From: JBHHYR01 sp046757585
GTDB taxonomy: Bacteria > Desulfobacterota > Binatia > HRBIN30
NCBI GenBank assembly: GCA_046757585.1
Contig: JBHHYR010000066.1
Coordinates: forward strand, 1 to 17,032
Length of the DNA: 17,032 bases
Direction: 5' to 3'
Below the pieces are notes generated by a model. It was not told the origin of the DNA and ran no database searches. It saw only the letters and a program-made list of their open reading frames with translations. Position numbers and translations under genes: made by a program. Below, piece by piece: positions 6,796 to 13,948 of the stretch (positions are counted from its first letter, which is position 1; every line of letters starts with the position of its first letter).

Positions 6796-9192
6796 ATGAG
6801 TGAGCGACGCCTGCCACAGCGGACGGCTCTGGACGACATACGCGTGCTCGAGTGCGGTACGGGTGTCTCGGCTCCGTTTTGTACGCGGGTGCTGGCTGAC
6901 CTGGGAGCGGAAGTGATCAAGGTGGAGCCACCCGGGGGTGATCCGCTACGGCACCACGGCCCTTTTCCCGCGGATACACCGCACCTGGAACGCAGTGCGC
7001 TGTTCGCCTACCTCAATGCGGGAAAGCAGAGTGTGCTGCTCGGCGTTTCCAGCCGGACCCGACAGGAACTCGTGCAGCGCCTGGCGGCTTCCGCTGACCT
7101 CTTGGTGACGAATCTGCCCGCTGCGGAGCGGGAACGATGGCAGGTGGACCTCGAGGCGATCATCGCCGCAAATCCCGGTCTCGTCACGGTCGTCCTGAGC
7201 GAACTGGGCGAGTCCGGGCCCCTCAGCCATTACCGGGTTTATGAGATTCAGGTGTGTGCGTTAGCTGCAGCAAGCATCATCCTGGGCGAGCCGGGGCGAC
7301 CACCATTGCACTTCCCCTACTCCTTGCCGGCGCTGCACGCGGGGCTGCACGCAGCCGGCGCCGCGCTGACTGCCTTGCTGGCGCGGCGGCGGTACGGGCA
7401 CGGGCAGCGGGTGGAAGTGGCGGAGGTCGACGCGCTCGCCACCTGCTGTGGTGGCATGGCCCTCTTCATCTGCGGCAGCGGCGGGAAATGGCGCCGCCGA
7501 GGCCTCGAGCGTCACGGATCGATCTATCCTTCCGGCTTTTATCCGTGTCAGGACGGATTCATCTTCATTGCCACGCAGACGCGGGCGCAATGGAAGGGGT
7601 TTCTCCAGCTCATGGGGGAGCCCGACTGGGCCCGGGACGATCCCGCGCTGCAGGACGGCGTGGCCATTGGGTGGCGGCGTGCCGACGAGGTGGACCTACG
7701 GTTCATCCCTTGGTTGACACAGCACACCCGGCGCGAACTTATGGAAATGGCGCGTGAAGCCAAGCTCGTGCTGGGACCCATCAACGCGGTTGGTGAACTA
7801 TTGGCCGAGCCGCACCTGCAGGCGCGCAAGTTCTGGACGGAAACCCAGATCGATGGAACCGCCCTCCGGTTACCCGGAATGGGCTACACGATGTCTGTCA
7901 CCCCGTGGAGGATCGGCCGCGTGCCACGGCTGGGCGAACACACCGGTGCGGTGTACCGACCGCGCGCCAGTCGAGCAACATCGAAGTCGCCGCCGGCCCT
8001 GCTGTCAGGCCGACCGCTGAACGGGTACCGCGCGATCGAGTTCGGCTGGAACTGGGCGGGGCCGCTCGTAGGCCAGATCTTTGCCGATTTGGGGATGGAA
8101 GTGATCAAGGTAGAGACGCGCCAGCGGATGGACCTCATGCGGCACTGGCCGCACGCGCGCCGGTTCTTCGACAACGCGAACCGCGGCAAGCTCGGCATTG
8201 CGGTGAACATCAAGAAGCCTGGGGGTACGGAGGTCGTGCGGCGGCTGGCCAGCCACGCCGATATCGTTTTCGACAATTTTGCAGCGGGTGTCATGGCGCG
8301 CAACGGGCTGCACTACGAGGATCTGCGCCAGGTGAAGCCGGATATCATTGTCCTGTCCATGGCCATGGCCGGGCAAACCGGTCCGCTAAAGCATTTGCGC
8401 GGGTTCGCGACGATTGCAACGGGCTTTGCCGGACTGGAGTCGCTCATCGGGTATCCGGACACCGGGCCGACAGGGATGCAGCTGCTGGGACTGGGCGACA
8501 CCAATGCGGCAATTCAGGGCGTGGTGGCGTGCCTGGCTGCACTCTGGCACCGGGAGTGCACGGGCGAGGGCCAGTTCATCGATCTGTCCCAGGTCGAGGC
8601 GGCGGCGGCGTTGGTGGCCGAACCCCTCAGCGACTTCCAACTCAACGGGCGGGTCGCGGGCCCGCAGGGAAATGACCATCCCCACATGGCACCCCACGGG
8701 ATCTACCCGGCCGCGGGCCAGGATCAGTGGGTAGCCGTGGCTGTGGGGAACGACGAGGAGTGGCGCGCCCTCGTCCGCATCATGGGCGCGCCAGCGTGGG
8801 CGTGCGACGAATCCTTGGCGAGCGTCGCAGGACGATGTCGCCAGCGCCGCGAACTCGATGCGCGCCTGGGTGAGTGGACGAGCCAGTTCGAACGCGACTG
8901 CTTGGCCGACCAGCTGCAGAACGCGGGCGTCGCTGCAGCGCCGGTGCTCGGGATCGACGAGCTGCATACCCACCCGTATTTTCGACAACGGCCACTGTGT
9001 CAGGAGATCGAGAGTTTCGAGGGAACACCGGCACTAGCGTACAGCACGCCGTGGCATTTCACTGTCACAGCGCCGGCGGTGGACCGGCCGGCACCAAAGA
9101 TTGGCGAGCATAACGACTACGTCTTCCGCGAGCTGTTGGGGATGTCCAATGGAGAAATCCAGGCGCTCACTGCACAGGGCACGATCGAATGA
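6796..9192 (+). CDS. tandem-domain family III CoA-transferase (CaiB/BaiF), second copy
   Basis: A second double-domain CoA-transferase, 798 aa from the ATG at 6796. The frame is open further upstream to 6520, inside the molybdoenzyme gene, but that extension is not protein-like. A GGGGGGT at 6784-6790, five bases before the ATG, and family homology starting directly after it (LADLGAEVIKVEPPGGDP) fix the start. Domain 1 covers about residues 10-390 (ending RLGEHTGAVY) and domain 2 about 405-798 (FADLGMEVIKVETR, ending KIGEHNDYVF). By helix alignment the catalytic Asp is Asp568 in domain 2 (LGDTNAA), whereas the matching domain 1 position appears to be Ala179 (PALHAG). This mirrors the first copy, so the two are probably paralogues or subunits acting on related acyl-CoA pools. 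The linker is shorter than in the first copy. The gene lies 76 bases after the molybdoenzyme, and the MaoC-like gene follows. Confidence 0.93.
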   Translation: MSERRLPQRTALDDIRVLECGTGVSAPFCTRVLADLGAEVIKVEPPGGDPLRHHGPFPADTPHLERSALFAYLNAGKQSVLLGVSSRTRQELVQRLAASADLLVTNLPAAERERWQVDLEAIIAANPGLVTVVLSELGESGPLSHYRVYEIQVCALAAASIILGEPGRPPLHFPYSLPALHAGLHAAGAALTALLARRRYGHGQRVEVAEVDALATCCGGMALFICGSGGKWRRRGLERHGSIYPSGFYPCQDGFIFIATQTRAQWKGFLQLMGEPDWARDDPALQDGVAIGWRRADEVDLRFIPWLTQHTRRELMEMAREAKLVLGPINAVGELLAEPHLQARKFWTETQIDGTALRLPGMGYTMSVTPWRIGRVPRLGEHTGAVYRPRASRATSKSPPALLSGRPLNGYRAIEFGWNWAGPLVGQIFADLGMEVIKVETRQRMDLMRHWPHARRFFDNANRGKLGIAVNIKKPGGTEVVRRLASHADIVFDNFAAGVMARNGLHYEDLRQVKPDIIVLSMAMAGQTGPLKHLRGFATIATGFAGLESLIGYPDTGPTGMQLLGLGDTNAAIQGVVACLAALWHRECTGEGQFIDLSQVEAAAALVAEPLSDFQLNGRVAGPQGNDHPHMAPHGIYPAAGQDQWVAVAVGNDEEWRALVRIMGAPAWACDESLASVAGRCRQRRELDARLGEWTSQFERDCLADQLQNAGVAAAPVLGIDELHTHPYFRQRPLCQEIESFEGTPALAYSTPWHFTVTAPAVDRPAPKIGEHNDYVFRELLGMSNGEIQALTAQGTIE

Positions 9193-9262
9193 GGAGCACG
9201 GCGGTGCTGGGTCCCGCGCCGCGTCACGGACACCGGCACCTGGGAATCAGGATGTAGGGCCC

Positions 9263-9268
9263 AGAGGT
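9263..9268 (+). promoter_or_regulatory. ribosome binding site for the GTG start of the MaoC-like gene
   Basis: AGAGGT lies four bases before the GTG at 9272. It is the best Shine-Dalgarno match ahead of any in-frame start here. The protein homology also begins directly after this GTG, which supports it over the ATG at 9101 (inside the preceding CoA-transferase gene) or the internal ATG at 9350. Confidence 0.5.
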
Positions 9269-9271
9269 AGC

Positions 9272-10183
9272 GTGGAATTCGGCAAAATCACCGCCGCCGC
9301 CGTGGAACGGTTGAAAGCGCGCATCGGCGTCGAGCGCAAGGGAAGCAGCATGCACCGGCGGCGTCCGTTGCGGTTGACACGGGAAACCATCCGCCGCTTC
9401 GCCCTCGGTCTGGGCGACGACAACCCACTGTACCATGATCTGGCCTATACGCGGCGGAGCCGTTTCGCGACGATCATCGCCCCTCCAAGCATCATCGGTT
9501 TCGTCGAGCGGAGCAATGGTGCGACCGACGGCCTGCCCGGCTGTCACACGATATGGCGCGAAGCCACCTACGAATGGGTGCGACCGATGAAACTGGATGA
9601 CGTCATCGACTCGAGCACCTATCTGCGGCGCGTGGAGGTCACACCCAGCCGGTTTGCCGGCGGCAAGGCGGTGGTCCAGGACTACGAAACGCTCGTTTGG
9701 AACCAACGCGACGAGCGTGTGGGAAGCTACAAGACGTCCTGGCATCGCTTCGCACGCTCCGAGGCCCGGCGCGCTGGGAAGTACGCAGCGCGAGAGCTGG
9801 CGCACTACACGCCGGAAGACATCGAGCGGATCAAGGCCGATTACAAGCGGGAAACGCGGCGCGGCGCAAACGTCTTGTGGTGGGAGGAGATAGCAGCAGG
9901 CGACACCATTCCGTGCGTGGTGAAGGGTCCAACGACACAGGTCAGCAAGTTCGCCTTCGAGAGTTGGGCCGGTGCCGGCGGATGGTTCGTGGGCCACCGA
10001 TTGGCATTCGAGCTGTTCGAGAAGCACCCGGGGCTGGCGTTCGTCAACGAGCAGGGGATCCCCGAGGCGCCCGTGGCCATCCACTGGTCGAATGAGCGTT
10101 CCCAGCGGCTGCTCAATCTTCCGGGTGCCTACGAGGCGGGCTACGAACGCACCGGGTGGCTCGTCCACATGCTGACGAACTAG
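9272..10183 (+). CDS. MaoC-like (FAS1-like) dehydratase/hydratase, N-terminal part up to an in-frame TAG
   Basis: Hot-dog-fold acyl-CoA hydratase/dehydratase, 303 aa from a GTG start. The N-terminal part (ITAAAVERLKARIGV, then GDDNPLY with Asp49, Asp50, Asn51 and Pro52) matches the MaoC-like dehydratase N-terminal domain. The family hydrates enoyl-CoA or dehydrates 3-hydroxyacyl-CoA in beta-oxidation-like pathways in the cytoplasm. The frame ends with TAG at 10181-10183 directly after ...HMLTN. The next codon, ATG at 10184, continues in the same frame with the expected C-terminal part. I recall relatives of about 385 aa carrying TNWMGD across this point, so TAG probably replaces a TGG Trp codon. 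Either the gene is disrupted, the stop is read through, or it is a sequence error. Context between a CoA-transferase and an SDR fits an acyl-CoA pathway. Confidence 0.85.
   Translation: MEFGKITAAAVERLKARIGVERKGSSMHRRRPLRLTRETIRRFALGLGDDNPLYHDLAYTRRSRFATIIAPPSIIGFVERSNGATDGLPGCHTIWREATYEWVRPMKLDDVIDSSTYLRRVEVTPSRFAGGKAVVQDYETLVWNQRDERVGSYKTSWHRFARSEARRAGKYAARELAHYTPEDIERIKADYKRETRRGANVLWWEEIAAGDTIPCVVKGPTTQVSKFAFESWAGAGGWFVGHRLAFELFEKHPGLAFVNEQGIPEAPVAIHWSNERSQRLLNLPGAYEAGYERTGWLVHMLTN
10181..10183 (+). other. in-frame amber codon within the MaoC-like gene
   Basis: TAG separates two parts that are in the same frame with no bases between them (stop then ATG). A single G-to-A change from TGG would give this codon, and Trp is what I recall at this place in full-length relatives (TN-W-MGD). 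No strong Shine-Dalgarno sequence precedes the ATG at 10184, so the downstream part would rely on readthrough or on termination-reinitiation. Confidence 0.6.
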
Positions 10184-10432
10184 ATGGGCGACGAGGGCTT
10201 TCTCCACCGTTTGACGCAGCGCTACGCCACTTTCAGCCTGCTGGGGGATACCACGTGGTGCCACGGTCGCGTGAAGGAAAAGTTCGCGCTCGACGCTCCC
10301 GTGGACGGGAAGCGGCACGCGCTCCGCTGCGATGTCTGGACCGTCAATCAGCGTGGTGATGTCACCACCACGGGCGAGGCGGTGGTCGTGCTACGAGCAC
10401 GCGAGGAGCATGAAAACGCAAGCAACCAATAG
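10184..10432 (+). CDS. C-terminal hot-dog part of the MaoC-like dehydratase
   Basis: An 82-aa frame that continues the preceding gene in phase after its TAG codon. It carries LLGDTTWCHGRV and VNQRGDVTTTGEAVV, which resemble the second hot-dog half of FAS1-like/MaoC dehydratases (typically GDTTWC.G.V and NQRGEVT..G.A.V). In the family this half packs against the N-terminal half. Alone it is too short for a complete hot-dog domain enzyme. Together with the upstream frame and one codon for the stop, the total is 386 codons, which fits a normal single-chain member. If both parts are made, they could assemble as a split protein. If not, the gene is a pseudogene. Confidence 0.7.
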   Translation: MGDEGFLHRLTQRYATFSLLGDTTWCHGRVKEKFALDAPVDGKRHALRCDVWTVNQRGDVTTTGEAVVVLRAREEHENASNQ

Positions 10433-10506
10433 GCGCGCCGCAGTCGTCGCTCTCGCATCCGGGGAAAGGCGTCACCTGCAGACCGCAGCCGTTGGCGGAG
10501 TGTCGC

Positions 10507-11286
10507 ATGTTGCATCCTGAAATCGAGCAACTCTTCAGCCTGGCAGGAAAGGTCGCCGTCGTCACCGGGGGCGCCACCGGCATTGGTCGCGGCTGCGCCC
10601 GTCGACTGGCGCAAGCGGGCGCGGATATCGTCGTTGCGGACCGGGACGGTGCTGGTGCCGAGCGTGTCGCCGGCGAGTTGATCGGCTTCGGCCGTCGCGC
10701 CGTCGCCGTGGTGGTGGATGTGGTGGACGAGGCGGCCGTCGCCAGCATGGCGGACCGCGCGGTGCAGGCGCTCGGCGGCCTGGACATTCTGGTCAACAAC
10801 GCCGGCATCTTCCCATCCAGCCGCATTGCCGACATGACCGTAGAGGAGTGGGACCGCGTCATGGCCGTGAACCTGCGTGGAGTCTTTCTCTGCACCCGGG
10901 AGGCCGTTCGCGTCATGCGCGCCCGCGGCCGTGGGGGCAGAGTCGTCAATGTCTCGTCCATCGAATCCTTCCACCCATCGTTCGCGGGCCTGGCACACTA
11001 CAATACCTCGAAGAGCGGCGTGAATCTTTTTACCAAGAGCGCGGCATTGGAATTCGCCCGCAGCGGCGTCACGGTGAATGCCGTCTGTCCCGGGGCCACA
11101 CTGACCGAGGGTACCGCGGCAGCCTTCAACAGCGGCCTGCAGGCGGCCCTGGAGCCGCGGATTCCGTTGCGGCGCGTCGCGACACCGGAAGAGATCGGTG
11201 CAGCGGTGTTGTTCTTGGCCAGCCCGGCAGCAAGCTACGTGACCGGGACGACCCTGGTCGTGGACGGCGGGTACTTGGTGACGTGA
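10507..11286 (+). CDS. short-chain dehydrogenase/reductase (SDR)
   Basis: Classical SDR of 259 aa that oxidises or reduces a hydroxyl/keto group with NAD(P). The Rossmann motif TGGATGIG lies at residues 20-27, NNAG is in the expected middle region, and the active site comprises Ser151 (or Ser150), Tyr165 and Lys169 (YNTSK). The family C-terminal pattern (ASPAASYVTGTTLVVDGG) is present. Position 10507 is chosen as the start because GGCGGAG sits about six bases before it. A TTG five codons upstream (10492) is less likely. It follows the MaoC-like gene after 74 bases and could oxidise a 3-hydroxyacyl-CoA or the alcohol made by the molybdoenzyme. Substrate and cofactor preference are not readable with certainty. 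Confidence 0.93.
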   Translation: MLHPEIEQLFSLAGKVAVVTGGATGIGRGCARRLAQAGADIVVADRDGAGAERVAGELIGFGRRAVAVVVDVVDEAAVASMADRAVQALGGLDILVNNAGIFPSSRIADMTVEEWDRVMAVNLRGVFLCTREAVRVMRARGRGGRVVNVSSIESFHPSFAGLAHYNTSKSGVNLFTKSAALEFARSGVTVNAVCPGATLTEGTAAAFNSGLQAALEPRIPLRRVATPEEIGAAVLFLASPAASYVTGTTLVVDGGYLVT

Positions 11287-11381
11287 ACGGAGGCGCTGAG
11301 CGATTGGCTATGGGAGAAGAGGCGGCGCTCACCGCGGTGCACGCCGGGCGCCGATGGCTGAGCGCTGCGCACGGGTGACTC

Positions 11382-12317
11382 ATGCGGTTCGGACTCTTGT
11401 ACGAACAAGGAGGCAAAGACGGAGATGCGGCGGCCATTGTCGAGCAGAGCGTGGCGGCAGACGCCCAGGGCTTCGACTGCCTCTGGATTGCGGACCGCCC
11501 GCGGCACGAGCGCACGCTCGGCTCTCCCGCGATCGTCCTGGCGGCACTGGCCGTGCGTACGCGCGCGATCCGGCTCGGCAGCTTCACGCTCATCGCCATC
11601 GGACACCCGGTGCGCACCGCAGAGGACTTCGCCGTGATTGATCTGTTGTCGGGGGGGCGGCTCAACTTCGGCGTCACGGTGGGCAGCGACCGGGAAGATT
11701 TTCGGACGTACGGCGTATGCTTCGCCGAGCGCGACGCTCGTCGTCGCGAAGCTCTCGATATCGTCCTCGCTGCCTGGTCTTTTGACGAGTTCGCCTACGG
11801 AGGTCGTTACTACCAGTTCCCAGCGCACGTGACCGCAGGGAGCGGGCTCGCGCGCAGACGACTGGGGCACGGGGCGTACGTCCCGCAGTGGGAGCGCGGT
11901 CCGGAGCTGCCGGATTTCCTGACCGTGACACCCAAGCCACTACAGCAACCGCGGCCACCGGTGTGGGTCCTGGCCGAAGCTACCGACTGCGTCACCTTTG
12001 CGGCCGAACACGGGCACTCGCTGGTGCTGCCACCGGCGGATCTACAGCAGCTACAGCGCGCCAGCGCGATGTACGAGGCCGCGCTGTGCCAAGCGCGCCG
12101 GGCTCGGAGCGAGGTGGAGGTGGCGCTGATTGTCGATCTGGAAGTCGTGCATAGCCGGACGTCGGCGGAGGCGTGCGCCTATTTGCATCAGCTCCACGGC
12201 GCCACCGGCGCCAACCAGGTCATCTGGCGCGTCCCGTACCCTGAGGTGTCACACCAGGAGGTAATGGCCGCGCTGCGCCAGGTTGCGACCGAGGTGCAAC
12301 CAATGCTGCAGGCCTGA
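11382..12317 (+). CDS. LLM-class flavin-dependent oxidoreductase, first copy
   Basis: Luciferase-like monooxygenase family (bacterial luciferase/F420-dependent TIM barrel), 311 aa. Members use FMNH2 plus O2 as monooxygenases, or F420 as dehydrogenases or reductases. Visible signatures are GFDCLWIADRP near residue 30, RLGSFTLIAIGHPVRTAEDF, and DLLSGGRLNFGVTVGSDREDF. The later segment YVPQWERGPELPDFL leads into TVTPKPLQQPRPPVWV. The region between YYQFP and TVTPKP is longer than in the second LLM enzyme, so the two are different subfamilies. No strong Shine-Dalgarno sequence is visible before the ATG. The 95-base gap in front holds no recognised feature. Whether it uses FMN or F420 cannot be decided here. 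Confidence 0.9.
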   Translation: MRFGLLYEQGGKDGDAAAIVEQSVAADAQGFDCLWIADRPRHERTLGSPAIVLAALAVRTRAIRLGSFTLIAIGHPVRTAEDFAVIDLLSGGRLNFGVTVGSDREDFRTYGVCFAERDARRREALDIVLAAWSFDEFAYGGRYYQFPAHVTAGSGLARRRLGHGAYVPQWERGPELPDFLTVTPKPLQQPRPPVWVLAEATDCVTFAAEHGHSLVLPPADLQQLQRASAMYEAALCQARRARSEVEVALIVDLEVVHSRTSAEACAYLHQLHGATGANQVIWRVPYPEVSHQEVMAALRQVATEVQPMLQA

Positions 12318-12352
12318 CGGGGTTTCACGTGCCAACACAAGGCAAACGGTGA

Positions 12353-13354
12353 ATGGAATTCTGGAGCGGAACCGGAAGCCTGGCGAAGTCGCGGGTGATG
12401 CCACACAGTCTGGCGGTGGAGTACGCCGAGCTGGGCGAGCAGGCAAGTGTGCTGGAACAGATGGGCTTCGACGCCTTCAGTGCGTCGGAGCACCATTTCA
12501 CCTATGACGGCTTTTGCCCGTCGCCGCTGGTGGCGTTGGCTGCGCTCGCACAGAGAACCCGCCGCATCAAGCTTGTCACCGGTGCCCTATTGCTGCCCCT
12601 GCACGATCCGCTCCGTATCGCTGCAGACGCTGCCACACTCGACCGGCTGTCCGCGGGGCGGCTCATTCTCGGTCTTGGTATGGGCTACCGGCCCCTCGAG
12701 TTCGATGGCCTGGCCAGCGACAAGCGCACGCGAGGGGCACGGTTGGTAGAAATGATGGAGGTTCTCCGCAACGCCCTAAGTCAGGAAAGGTTCTCATTCC
12801 ACGGCAAGTACTACCGCTACGACAACGTCAGCGTACGGCCCCGTCCCGTCCAGCGACCGCACCCACCCTTGTGGGTTTGCGGGGGCACGACCGTCAGCGC
12901 CGCTCGCCGTGCGGGACGCGCGGGTTTGCCGTACTGGCTCGCCACCTCGACGTACGAGCACGCCGAGGAGTGCGTCGGTGCGTACCGCGAGGCGGGGCAG
13001 GCGATGGGGTTTCCGCCTGAGGTGCTCAAGGTCGCGGTGTTCAAGGACTTCTGTCTGGCCGCCACGCTCGATGAAGCCCGAGCGTTACGCGACAAGCTGC
13101 TACGCGGTTTCTACGATGAACATATCCTTGGATTCGGATACCTCGTGGACGAGAACGGGCGGCACCTCTACAACGTGCCACGCAGCCATCCGCTCTACCA
13201 GCGCTTCGTCGACAGCATCTTCCCGGGCACCCCGGAGCGGGTGATCGGCGAGATCGAGCGCTACGAGCGCCTCGGCGTCGAGGCAATGTACATCGCCACA
13301 GGCCAAAGGGAACTCTTTGCCAGAGAGGTGATGCCCGCGTTTCGCCGGCGCTGA
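12353..13354 (+). CDS. LLM-class flavin-dependent oxidoreductase, second copy
   Basis: Second luciferase-like monooxygenase-family protein, 333 aa, with a more typical sequence. It has the SEHHF motif (Glu46, His47, His48), GALLLPLHDPLRIAAD, and LDRLSAGRLILGLGMGYRP. It also has the substrate/cofactor loop FSFHGKYYRY and RPHPPLWVCGG. The family performs flavin-dependent monooxygenation (including Baeyer-Villiger and alkane-type reactions) or F420-dependent redox. It begins 35 bases after the first copy, so the two are likely co-transcribed. Low similarity in the loops suggests two separate steps rather than a recent duplication. Confidence 0.92.
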   Translation: MEFWSGTGSLAKSRVMPHSLAVEYAELGEQASVLEQMGFDAFSASEHHFTYDGFCPSPLVALAALAQRTRRIKLVTGALLLPLHDPLRIAADAATLDRLSAGRLILGLGMGYRPLEFDGLASDKRTRGARLVEMMEVLRNALSQERFSFHGKYYRYDNVSVRPRPVQRPHPPLWVCGGTTVSAARRAGRAGLPYWLATSTYEHAEECVGAYREAGQAMGFPPEVLKVAVFKDFCLAATLDEARALRDKLLRGFYDEHILGFGYLVDENGRHLYNVPRSHPLYQRFVDSIFPGTPERVIGEIERYERLGVEAMYIATGQRELFAREVMPAFRRR

Positions 13355-13376
13355 CGGTGGAGCAGGAGCCAAGTCC

Positions 13377-13913
13377 ATGGGAGACAAAGAAGCCTACATC
13401 GCACAAGAGAGGCTGCGCCGGATAGACCCCAACCTGGTGGATACGTGGGGCGATCCGAGCAAGCACCCGGAAACGCAGCTGTCCAAGACCCAGATCGATC
13501 AGCTCATCCAGGCGGGGCGTGAGATGTTCATCTCTCACCTAACGAAGGACGGCTTCCCGATCGTCACCGTGCATCTGTACTGCCTGCTGGACGGGGAGAT
13601 GTGGAGCACATCGGTGAAGGGGCGGGCGAAGGAGAAAGCATACCGGCGGGATCCGCGCTGCGCGCTGTGCATCTCGTCGAGCGGCCTCAAGCTCCCGTTC
13701 GGTGGTGGAATCTGCATCAAGGCGCGCCCGCAAATCGTCGAAGAGCGGGCGTGTGTGGAACGGGTCTGTCGGGCACACAGCCAGCGCTACTACGCGAAGG
13801 AAGAAGGTCAGGAGCTGCTGTTCAAGCTGCTCTATACACCCAACCGCGTAGCGATCCGCTTCCAGATCCTCAAGATCATCAGTTGGGCCAACGTTGGCGT
13901 ACGGCGGAGCTAG
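13377..13913 (+). CDS. pyridoxamine 5'-phosphate oxidase-like split-barrel protein (FMN/F420 binding)
   Basis: A 178-aa protein with the split beta-barrel pattern of the PNPOx-like/FDOR group: ISHLTKDGFPIVTVHLYCLL followed by DGEMWSTSVKGRAKEKA and RRDPRCALCISS. Members bind FMN, F420 or haem and often act as small flavin or F420 reductases. An N-terminal extension of about 40 residues precedes the barrel. AGGAG at 13364-13368, eight bases before the ATG, supports the start. Lying directly after two LLM enzymes, it may supply or use the same reduced flavin/F420 cofactor. That partnership is inference from position. True vitamin B6 biosynthesis is unlikely in this context. Confidence 0.83.
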   Translation: MGDKEAYIAQERLRRIDPNLVDTWGDPSKHPETQLSKTQIDQLIQAGREMFISHLTKDGFPIVTVHLYCLLDGEMWSTSVKGRAKEKAYRRDPRCALCISSSGLKLPFGGGICIKARPQIVEERACVERVCRAHSQRYYAKEEGQELLFKLLYTPNRVAIRFQILKIISWANVGVRRS

Positions 13914-13948
13914 CGAAGTGAGGCGAGCCGGAGCGGGGCGAGCGACTC

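Noticed and set aside
8357..8368. 12-bp palindrome CCATGGCCATGG
   Set aside because: Explained by coding for Met-Ala-Met-Ala in GC-rich codons. No operator-like context.
1205..9192. DNA-level repeats around the GTGATCAAGGT motif (near 1307, 6914 and 8101) as a mobile or regulatory repeat
   Set aside because: They encode the conserved EVIKVE segment of the CoA-transferase domains, so they reflect protein homology.
9101..9271. N-terminal extension of the MaoC-like protein starting within the preceding CoA-transferase
   Set aside because: Homology begins directly after the GTG at 9272. The earlier part overlaps the conserved CoA-transferase C-terminus in another frame.
9224..10318. Minus-strand open frame (364 codons) opposite the MaoC-like gene
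   Set aside because: Antisense shadow with no family-like sequence. The + strand frame carries the hot-dog motifs.
11287..11381. Possible promoter or terminator in the largest intergenic gap
   Set aside because: No -10/-35 pair, no stem with T-run. Only a short direct repeat of GCTGAGCG, which is likely chance.
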